DNA of 64,000 nucleotides from Pagrus major (taxonomy: Eukaryota > Chordata > Actinopteri > Spariformes > Sparidae). The stretch covers positions 18,853,292 to 18,917,291 of the forward strand of contig NC_133216.1 of the NCBI RefSeq assembly GCF_040436345.1. The letters run 5' to 3'. Made by a program: the position numbers and the translations under genes. Shown in pieces: positions 1 to 11,037 of this stretch. Each line of letters begins with the position of its first letter. Position 1 is the stretch's first letter. The notes beneath the pieces were generated by a model. That model saw nothing but the letters and a program-made list of their open reading frames with translations. It searched no databases and was not told the DNA's origin.

Positions 1-466
1 TTGAGCACCGGCGAGGGAAATGCCTTCCTAATCTCTTGTTCATAACCTCAAAGTGACATTTCCACTTGGCAGAATGTTGACACTCCTTTCTTCACATTCA
101 CTGCTCACAAGTTCATTATGGCTGACCGACTCTGAAATATATTGGTAAAGATGCCCTGCACACGTGTATTAAATGCATGAAAATTCTCATGTATGTGTCT
201 GACATGGTTTGTGCAGAAAAAAGTATAACTACCACATTAAAATGTGTTAGTAGTAGTACTCCCCAAGAACTGTAAACACATTTGCTGTGTAGAAATGATG
301 GAGTTACCCTTTCAGGACAAACAAAGGTAGAGTCCAGTTGACTCAGGATAATGAACTGCAACAAAATTGTCCATAAAACATTGTTTACAAAGACATAAAG
401 TACAATAAAATCAAAGCAGACTAGATTCCTGCATTTTAAATCAACCCATCTTGCTCCTGTTTCAAC

Positions 467-475
467 ATATATATG

Positions 476-512
<37 letters not shown>
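467..512. repeat. (AT)n microsatellite
   Basis: About 45 bases of alternating A and T with two short interruptions (GT and AC). It is low-complexity DNA with no coding meaning. Confidence 0.9.
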
Positions 513-2176
513 TACTTACAAGCTTTATTTTATTTTAAATGTATATTTTATTCTTATTATCACGGCTTGCCTCTATTCTCTTGCTCGTCACCTCTCCTGT
601 GTTTCATTTTCAGTTCATGTACGTACAACACAAACATTTTTATCCAGTGCACTAGATAAAAATGTGTTGTGGATGCTAAGAAATTGGGGCCAAAAACTTT
701 AACCCTTGCTGGCCCTGCTCATTTACCCTGCAAATGAACCTGCATGGCTATCACCCAACGCTCATAAAAGATAATTTTATGAGACTGTTTTGTAAAACAA
801 GATGGAGCAGAGTGTTGTGTTCGTGTTGGAGAGGGCAGCCATGGTCTCCTGTCTGACCAGCTGTTGTTTTGTACACCAAACAGAGCGTGCTGTTAAGACG
901 ACGAAGGGATCCCACTGGCCAGCGGCTCAGCATGGCACAGTAATTACTGAGATGGCTGAGGACAGGTGAGGGCTTCATTACACAACCCACGCTGGCACAC
1001 ACTGATGCACACGCACAAACACATACAAAGATGTCCACCCAGAGGGGCTGTAGAGTCATTAATCTGGCTTTAGAGGAAGTCATTCGCTGCATCTTAGCAG
1101 CGACCGAGGCAGACGCTGCACCAAAACAATACACAGATACATAAATTACAATCTAGCAACATGTTTATAACTGATCACCATCTGTCCTGGTGTCTATTTT
1201 GTTTTGTTGACAAGGATGCATAAGAAGTAAGCCAACCAGCCTGTTGTGACAATACTTTTTCATTCGTTAATGCAAGATTATCCTCAGTTGCCAGAATCTG
1301 AGTGGAGTCTGATGATTGATGGATGAAATGGATGAAAAGTGGAATGGCAAAAAGTCTCCCCTTACAACCTTAAATTTTTATCCCTTAGTATGAAGTTAGC
1401 AGGGCCTATAGATTGATCCCTGGAGCATTTTGTCTGTCTTTTGTTGGGAGATTAGGAAGGCATGCAGCATGGATTTACCATCAGGCTTTAGGTCCTGTAT
1501 AATGGAGCCACAGGGCAAAACACTGGATGGCAGTATGGGCTTTGATACTAAGAGAGATGGGTAGTTCAGAAGAGGGAAGAGAAGGACCGCTTGCACAGAG
1601 GAGCAAGTGTAGTAATCCTGTCATTAGTTTAATATTACCACAGCAGACAATATGTCCCTGCTGATATTATTTGGGAAATCACACGCTCTGTCCTTGGATT
1701 GGAACAAAGAGAGGCTATTAAAGTCATGTTTAAAGATTGGATTTATTCAAAATTATATGCAAAGTACAAGATGGATGGATTTATTTTATTTTAGTTTTTT
1801 AGTTTTTAAAGCATTAATCTTTTCCATGAATGGGCGACTGTATCCAGAATTTTTATCTGGGATTATCCGTAAATCCTGTGAACTCTGCTCATTAATTTCT
1901 CTCGAAGACAGAGGTCCAATTTTTAAGGTCAGCAAAGATATTTCTTAAGTTAATAATGTACATTTGATTGGCGATATTTTAAGTTCTGATGAAATCTGTC
2001 CCTCTATTCATGTGATATTCCTGAGGAAAGAACACATTCTGTTCTGCTGTCCAGTATAAGTGAGTGAAAAGTGTTTCTTGTTAATCCTCATGGTGTGAAA
2101 ATAATTTAGCAGGTTTTTATTGTTTCAGTTTTTGTTTCTGGCTGACCACTCTGACTGGCTTCCTTCTGGCTTTGGT

Positions 2177-2178
2177 AA

Positions 2179-2246
<68 letters not shown>
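2177..2246. repeat. (GAAA)n microsatellite
   Basis: About 17 copies of GAAA in a row. It lies roughly 320 bases upstream of the ALKBH8 start codon, so its length could vary between individuals close to the promoter. The Lys/Glu- and Phe/Leu-rich frames over it come from the repeat. Confidence 0.95.
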
Positions 2247-2568
2247 GGAAAAAATGCAACAAAGAAGTGCAATAGGTGTTTTTTTTTTTTGGCTGCACTA
2301 ATACATTTTATGTATCCTACAAAATGCACTTTGGCCTATTTCCATTTTTCACAAGGATACTGTAAATTTTGTGACAAGCAAACAACTATAACTAAAAAAA
2401 AAATCAATTAACATTAAAACCTACAAAATCTACGAAGTGGCTTTAATCAGAGTGCTCTAAAACCAAAAGTAGTCAGGCTGCTGTAGCTGAACATTGGGAG
2501 GCGAATCTTCAGGAACTATCGGTGTTTAATGCTTCTTGTTGCACCCGGACCAAATAAAATGACGTACC

Positions 2569-2706
2569 ATGGATCCCAGTGTGGAAAACAACGTGAAGGC
2601 CGTCAGGAGGAGTAAAGAGGAGAAGAAAGTTCTCAAAAAACAAATTAAAGCCAGCCACACTTTGCTGAAACATGAAGGCATCAGTACAGTATCGCAACCA
2701 ACCAAG
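2569..2706 (+). CDS. alkbh8: ALKBH8 coding exon 1 (residues 1-46)
   Basis: Starts at ATG in a strong context and encodes a basic N-terminus ([19 protein letters not shown]) like the human helix before the RRM. The donor is AAG|gtaaca, phase 0. An in-frame TGA at 2560-2562 fixes the start. Confidence 0.95.
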
Positions 2707-5700
2707 GTAACAGAAAATAGCCGTTTATAAACAGGAAGTGGCAGCTGTCAGAGAAGAGAGCTAGCTAACACAGACCTTCTTCTACTTCTTCTAGAAATCT
2801 ACTTACTCTGTAATGTTTTTAATGCGTTTAATAGCTGCAAAAGGAGCCCAATTCAGAGTTGATTTTTGTCTCATGTAAGTTTATTATGAGTTTATTAAAT
2901 AAAAAAGGCACGCTGGTAGTTAGCTTGGTAGCTAGCACTGTCATTCCCAGGTGTAGCTTTATTATTAGCTTATATCTGCTGATTTCAGCCATGTACTAGT
3001 ATAATAATGGTAGTTCAGGCTTTGTGGGGGACTTGTCATTTGCTGTATTATAACTGGGATACATTTTCTGAAAAAGTAAAGGAATGGAAATGTATATGGA
3101 AATCTGAAAAGAATGAAATATAAACTGGCACTTTCTCTAAAGTTTGTACATGTACAGTGTATTGTACTGCAGGGAGTCAGTATTAGTAATCAATAACAGC
3201 CCAGTTACTGTTAGGTTTATGTTTACTTGGCTTCTCAACTGTGGAAAATAAAGTTGACATTTCTTTTTATTTACTTGTCTATTAATGCCCTGATATTTTT
3301 TATATTTTATGGTATTGACAGAGGTTACTTGTTAATTCATACCTGCAAATCATGTTGGTCACAAAAAATAATAATAATTATAATGATGTAACACATGATA
3401 ATTTATCAGGAAACAGTCCAAGTATTTTTGCTTTTAATACTTTAGCTGATAATGGCTCACATTTATACTTTAACATAAGAACACTTATGAAGGCAGGACT
3501 TTTACATGTAAATAAGTACTTTTACATTGTTTGTTTAAAGGCGCACTATGTAGTTTTGGAGAAGAAATTCAAACTCAGAATTTTTATATTTATAATATTA
3601 ATGAAGTAATAATACAAACTCAGGAATATTATTTTTTTCCATATCTGAATAAACAAGCTGTTCTCAGAGGAAAATAAGGTCCCCAGAACACTGTTTGAAA
3701 GTAGAAAGGTGGCAGGGTCCGCCACATATAAACAAAGTAAAACGGTGTGAAACTGTTGTGCTTTAAGGTCAGTTTGTTTATTCAGTCATGAAAACGAAGA
3801 GAGTTTGTTTATTTAGATTCTTTAGGCTTAAAAAAAATCAGTCAGTGAAGATCTTTCTCTTCTAACTAAAATTTCATCCCCAAAATGACATAATGCACCT
3901 TTAAGTAAAGGTTTTGAGTACTTCTTCCATCACTGTAATACCACTGTTTTTTGTTTTGTTTTGTTTTTTGTCAAAGAGAGCTGCTTGTCAATTACTGGGT
4001 AAAATTGGAACAAGTATGGAGGTAGTCATCCAACTAAAAGGGTCTTGCAGACATGCTGGTGAAAAGGAAAGGCCACAATAAACAGTTATTGGTTGGAGGG
4101 GGATCAAATGACAAGGGGTGTGGAAGTGTATAATAAAGAATTTAAAGTTGACATGAATAAAAGTTTCGTCAGAACCATTGTGTAAAAACCAAAGTTACAT
4201 ACGTTGACTAAGGTGTTGAGTGTTGGATGGCTGTAAAGTGTTCAGCAGTTGTTCATTCTGCTGGTGTATTACAGAATACAGTGATGTCCCTGGTTTGAAC
4301 CTTCAGTCTACAGTCTGGATGTCCTCTTAACAGTTTTGTTTGTGGTGAAACTAGTCTGTATAAAATCAACCAGCCTGCCTCTGTCTCCTCTGCAGAGTTT
4401 GGTGGTGGCTAATGGCGGCCTGGGGAACGGCGTCAGTCGAGAGGAGCTGTCTGCAGTCCTGAAAGAGATGGGAGAGCTGGAGACGCTGATCATGCACCCT
4501 CACAAGCCCTACGCCTTCGTCACATACAGGTGCTGCATGGACAACACTGTATTAGTTATTTTCAGCGTTTAAAACCTCTCTGGAAGATTCTGGTTTACAG
4601 CTCACACTGTTGTTATTGTCATTCCAGATCTGAAGAGTGTGCTCGGAAAGCCCACATCCACCTGAATGGGGAAAAGCTGCAATGTGGAGAGAACAGTGTC
4701 ACACTCTACCTCAGTTTTGTTGATTCAGGTACTTGGTTTGAACACTGACACACACAGACACAAGTATAATTTACTCTAAGAACTGCTATAAACATCTGAA
4801 ACATTGTTTACCTTACATTTTAACAGTAAGTTGAATAAGTAAAGCCAGTAAAGTGATCCTTGTACTGTATGTTCTGCTTATGTGTGTGCAGTAACCTGTG
4901 AAGAGGAGGCGTCCGTTCCCTTGCCAGAGGGATTAGTCCTGGTGGAAGATTTTGTGTCTCCAGAGGAAGAGGCTCTGCTCCTCGCTGCCATTGATTGGTC
5001 CTCTGCTAACGATGATATCACTGGTGAGGGGCTGCATGAAAGCAGAAATACCATAGTGTAGAAATGATGCAAGTAAAAGTCCTGCATTCAAAATCTTACA
5101 TAAGTAATTGTACAAGAATCATGAATAATCATAATAAAGTTTTTTTCTTTATCGTTTTATTGTACAAACTGTTCAATTCACAGAAGAAATGCGACAAATT
5201 GAACCTGATCTTCTGATGTCTTTTAGCTCAAAAAGCTCTGAAGCACAGACGAGTCAAACATTACGGCTTTGAGTTTCGTTACGACAACAACAACGTGGAT
5301 AAGGACAAGCCTTTGTCTGCAGGTGAGCTTAACGTGTTTTTTTTCTCCTTACAATCAGTTTTCTTTGGCTCATATTTTCATAGATTTGTCCATTATTCCA
5401 TCACTTGCAATAACATTTTACTCACTGATTGCAGTGCTTAGATATTCAGGCTCTGTTTGCAGTGCTGTGCTGTTCTCAACAGTGTCTTTTTATAAACTGT
5501 GAGTAGGAGTTGCTGAAAATCACTTCACTGCTTATTGTCAGAGAATTATTATCTATTAATAATTTCTGGTCTCTGCTGGGAAATTTAGAAAAGATTTCTC
5601 AGTATTTGGATTTTCACTTATAACTCAGATATTTGAGAGCGTGCGATAAGATAAGCGCATCATGACTGCTTCTCATTGCACAAAACGTCACATCATTAGA

Positions 5701-7408
5701 AAATTATCAAGATCGAAAAATAGTAGCAGCTTGTGTGTGTGTGTGTCCAGGTATCCCTCAGGAGTGTCTACCTGTTCTGGAGCTGTGTGTGAAGAACAAA
5801 CACATCAACATCATGCCGGACCAGCTGACTGTCAACCAGTATGAGTCTGGACAAGGTGAGTTACTCCAGCTACGTCACTAATGACTCACGTTATCACATA
5901 CAGCCTCGGAAAAACTACGATAATTAAACTTAGATACGTTTCACATGTCATCATTAATGCTATTCAAGCATGACAGACCACATGTGGAGAAAATGAGAAA
6001 AATTCAAGTGTTTACACCCATGAACTCATCACAGAAATATCAACGATTTCACCTACAAGGGGCTCAATATCTAATCCACATCATATTAAGTTTAATCTTG
6101 TGTGCTAAAACAGAAACAAGTTTTAAGGGAGCTTACCAGAGAGCTCTACCACAAAAAGATAAAAATACAGTAAGATACTTCAGTTCTCACAGGCTGTAGC
6201 TACTCTGTAAGTAGAGAAGAAGTCAAGTAAAAGATTTTAAAACTAAAAGCACATCTTTTTTTTCAGACCCAGTTACTGAGCTGTGGTTACTAAAACTACG
6301 CAGTTGAATTTTCTAACCAAATACAGTTGCACACGGTTAGGTTTTATTGACTCTTACCACAAGGTGGCAGCAGAAGCTTTCCAGCATGCATCGATGAGGG
6401 AAGATGAGTCTTGTTGGTCGTTTATTAATAGATTTACAGTTTTGGTAAATCTTTAAAGGCTGAACGGATTTTGATAAAGGAATTTCTTAATAATGATGCG
6501 CAAAGTCAAATCTATTATTGAATTTCACACGTCACAAAAAGTTCAGTGGGTCCATCAGATTCTGCTCTAACTATTTTAATTCTGCATGTTTATAATACTT
6601 TCAGGTATTCCTCCTCACGTGGACACTCACTCTGCCTTCGAGGACACCATCATGTCACTGAGCCTGGGGGCGCAGGTACCAAGTCGATCCATTTTGTGAT
6701 TTAAATCAGCCCTAGCGTACATTCTGCGGATAACGCAGACAGTGTTGGTCTGAGGAAAACGGTTTTCACATTGTAGCTTAAACAACGATACAAAGTTAAA
6801 CGGTGCTCTAAAACGTGTTTTCAGACACTTGTCTTTGTGTTTGGGTTCAGTGTCCTTGTGATTTGACAGAGAACATTTTGTCACCTTACATGTAGCTACA
6901 TCTCATTCTTCCCTCTCTGACACACTTTTATACATACTGTCATAATCTCTTGCTCACTGTGGTCTTCAACTTTATTACAGTATGAAGTTTTAGTGCATCA
7001 TTAAATCTCTCTTTCTGCTGACTTGATTTCAGAGTCTCCAATAGGTGAAAGCTAACCAAACTGACTCAGTTGTCGCAGATTGAAACAGATGTAAACTTTG
7101 CGTTTGCAGAGAGAAGAGAGAGAGAGACTGATGAATAGTCCTGTGGTAAAGCGTTGTGCAGCTGCCAGCATCACCATCGATTTAGTCACATTCCACCGGT
7201 TTCATTGATCGACTAATAGTGCTCAGATGGGAACAGCACAGTCCTGCCTGTCTCGTGTGTGTGTTTCCGTATGTGTGTGTGTGTGTGTGTGTCAGAGTTT
7301 TCAGTTATGGTTTCAGGCAAATATCTGATCATTTGCTGGTGTTGCATGGCTCTCACAATCGTGCATAAATACTTATCTGTCTTTCTCTCTCTCTCTCTCA
7401 CACTCACA

Positions 7409-7457
<49 letters not shown>

Positions 7458-7628
7458 GCCTCTACTTCACGAAATCCAATTTTACCGCTGTCAGAAGTTG
7501 GAGAGATGCAGTTTGAAATTGTGTAGATGTAATTTCCCAGCAGAGCTCATGCCGTTATGCGCTGTAAGGAAACATTAGGATCAAACACCAACACTGGGGT
7601 TGAAATGCTTCGGCTGGTTGTTTCGGAG

Positions 7629-7665
<37 letters not shown>

Positions 7666-10600
7666 TATTCTATTTATTGGTGATGTTTCAGGTCTGTAGA
7701 GAACATTTGCTGCCAGACAGGAAGTGAAACAAGCATCTGTTCAGTCACTAATTCAGTACAGTCATTCTGTAATTCTGCATGAATGATATCTATGAATGGA
7801 GTTTTAGCATCAGTACTGGATTGGAAGGATCCAAAATATTTTTGTCAGCATGTTTTTGTTTATTTTAGGATCCTCATTAGAAGCACATGGACATAAAATA
7901 CTCAAGAAAGTAAAAACTATGAAAAATATCAAGTAAAACTGATAAGATGATAATAGAAGAAACATAAACACTTGACAGATGTAAAAAATATATATATATA
8001 TTACATCTGTCAAGTGTTTCTTTTCTCTATTCCTACTTATGTGAACAAACACAGATGTAAACACAACGGGCGATATCAAGCTCAGCAAAACTTATCACTG
8101 TCATGGAAATACATCAATAGGTCGATGAGATATGTACGATAAGTCGATGACATAATTATTATTAAAAACGACTCTGTCCTGTTTTTAATAGAGAGATGAA
8201 TGGTCGTACTCGGTTACCTGTTGTCCTCAGTGTCCATCTGAAAGGTCTAAATGTTTAAATGCGTGTGTGTTTCTAATTTCAGACGGTGATGGAGTTCCGT
8301 CACCCTGATGGTTGTCTTGTACCCGTCGTGTTGCCTGGACGGAGCCTCCTGGTGATGAAGGGAGAGAGCAGATACCTCTGGACACATGGGTGAGTGCTTG
8401 ACATTAGCTTTAGGTGGATTGACAGAGGAGTGACGGCTCATTTATTCCTCTATTCCATTGTAGTCGAGCACAGAACTAAAGGATTTACTGCCTTTTATCT
8501 CGGCTTCATGCTGTATTTTGTACAATAGTGTCTGTCTGTGGACTTTTCCTCACAATTTAATCCCTTCACACATGAAGATAAAACCAGTGACGGTACAATA
8601 ACTGTACAGATTAGTTAGTCTCATGTCTCCTCTTAGGATTACTCCTCGGAAGTTTGACACGGTGCCAGCCTGCGACCCACAATCCCCTGCTCTTACACTG
8701 CCAGACATCAGGACCCACAGCAACCTCACTTTGAGCAAGAGGGGCACCCGCACTTCTTTCACTTTCCGCAAGATCAGACATGAACCCTGCCGCTGTGGTG
8801 AGGATCTTAACCTGCTGTCACATTACCACGAGTGTCTGACTGATATCTGACAACATCAGTGCTTCAGCTGAACGTAAGGCTCTCTCTCTCCAGCCTTCCC
8901 CTCTGCCTGCGACAGTCAGGGGGCTCCCTCAGCATCTCCGCCGTCTCCCCCCTCGCTGCCTCGTTGCCATGACGACGCTGCCCAACTAGAGGAGGAGTAT
9001 GTTCACCGGGTGTACGACGCCATCGCCTCCCACTTCAGCAGCACTCGCCACTCCCCCTGGCCTCGCGTTTGCCACTTCTTGTCCTCACTCCCGCCCGGCA
9101 GCGTGCTGGCTGATGTGGGCTGTGGAAATGGGAAATACCTCGGTGTCAACACAGAGGTGATTGCTGTGAGTAATACCATCATGTGTGTCATTCTGCGATG
9201 CTTTAGCGATCCCTGTAGGGAAATTTCCTTTTCCGCTCAATGTTTTATTGCGACTGCTTCTTGGAGTATCATCTCTATAAAGGGCCAAAAGTCATTTATG
9301 TACAGAAACTCTCAAAACTGCACACTGTTTCAATACAGTCTACAAACCAGCAGTAGCTTAGACAGACAGTGAATCTGCCGCTAACTTCTCAGATACAAGT
9401 AAGAAGCTGCGATAGATTCAGAAGGACAAGGTGGCAGAGACCTTTGACAGACCAGTTAGATCAAGATGAGCCTAATAACTGTAGATAAACTGCATTACTT
9501 GGTCAAGGCCATACATCTCGTCATCTGACACATCATCTGGTCTTTCTTGCAAATCACAGCAAAGACTGAAATATACTTTAGAATTAGTTCAACATTTTGG
9601 GAAATACGTTTATTTGTCTTCTTTCCCAGAGTGAGAGGAGAAGACTGAGACGAATGAAAACATAATTACAAGTATTATATTCCATTTCTGCCAATAGATC
9701 CTCCTAAATCACACACACTGGACTTTTAATAAAGTCTCTATTGTGGATCCACATAAGAAAATCTCAATCTTTTTATGTGTTGGCTGCTGTTTACTTACTT
9801 AACCTCAGAGTGTGAGTCTGACTGGTTATGTGGTTAAAGTCATATCGTTCACTAGAAGGTAAATGTCTAGAATAAAACTAAAATCAGTCAGTAGCAAGAT
9901 TGTTTTTAAGTTTTCTCAAGTTACATTTAAAAATGAGCTAAATAAACTACAGTAAGACATTTAAGGATGATATCCTCGTGTTGAGGCGTGTGTTGCTCTC
10001 TCTCTGATCTTCTGCTGGTTGCCATTGTTTGCATTAGCTCAGTTTCCATGGCAATATCCTAAATTTTCTGTTTACGTATGCACACAGAGATATTCATGTT
10101 TGGGATTTAGAAGCGCGTGTAAGCAGCTTATCCTGACTCAGACCGTAACCGTGATAAATCATTACTGAGGACAGCGTGATCACGTCGGTCACACAGCCAC
10201 TTTTGAAGTTAAATCTGCTGTTTTTCAAAATAAGTTTGTCTCATTCCTCTCCCTCTGCACTTTCTTTTTCCTTCTCTGTATTCCCCCTCCACCTCTTCCC
10301 TTCCCTCTCACCGCAGATTAACACTGTTAAACTTCCCAGTTTTAATTGAAATGAAAAAGCTTGTGTGTTTGCGTGTCAGTAACGGATTGAGTGTGTAGTG
10401 TTTCTCACCGTCTTTTATCACCCCTGTCTCTTTTGGGAGGATGAGGCTTGATTGAATTGCTCCCTGAGACAGAATGTGTTGAAAATTGTTATTACTGTCA
10501 TAAAACCCCTCCCTCCTTTCTGCTCTTCCCTTTCCATTTATTCCCATCTTCCCTACTCTCTATTTTAATCCTCATTGTTTAATTCCTCTGTTTTTCTGTC

Positions 10601-10941
10601 ACGTCTTTCATTTTCCCCAATTCTCTGTACTTAATCACCCTGCCACTATCCTCCTTCCACTATCCATCCTGTGTGTTTTGCCATTCTGTCTCTGTCCTTT
10701 TTCCTCATCTTACTGTGTTCAGGAAACATTAGGGGTCGATTTTGTATATTACTATTGATTGTGTGTGTTTTGTCACTTTTCAGGTTGGTTGTGACCGTAG
10801 CAGCGCTCTGATCCAGATCTGTGCAGAGAGGGGGTTCCAGGCTTTTGTATCTGATGCTCTCAGCGTCCCGCTGCGTACAGCCTCCTGTGACGCCTGTATC
10901 TCTATCGCTGTCATTCACCACTTTTCCACACAGGTACGCAG

Positions 10942-11037
<96 letters not shown>

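Larger units (their letters stand above)
1..2568. other. Intergenic region upstream of ALKBH8; no gene recognised
   Basis: No open frame here resembles a known protein, and frames on both strands are short and compositionally biased. The stretch holds an AT repeat near 467-512 and a GAAA repeat near 2177-2246. By synteny with human the next gene to the left would be ELMOD1 on the other strand, but I found none of its exons. The ALKBH8 promoter and any non-coding first exon should lie in the last few hundred bases; no TATA box stands out. Confidence 0.6.
2707..4395 (+). other. ALKBH8 intron 1
   Basis: The 1.7-kb intron carries an older dispersed repeat (about 3400-3935) with a TTAA-flanked miniature element nested inside it (3535-3904). 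Otherwise it is AT-rich with no recognised gene. Confidence 0.85.
6676..8282 (+). other. ALKBH8 intron 7
   Basis: A 1.6-kb intron with three dinucleotide tracts (about 7249-7293 TG, 7385-7450 CT then CA, 7630-7661 TG) and a perfect 19-bp inverted repeat at 7966-8019. No coding sequence was recognised. Confidence 0.8.

Noticed and set aside
1-2500. Search for ELMOD1 exons expected by synteny
   Set aside because: No frame on either strand resembled an ELMO-domain protein; the gene, if present, lies outside the window.
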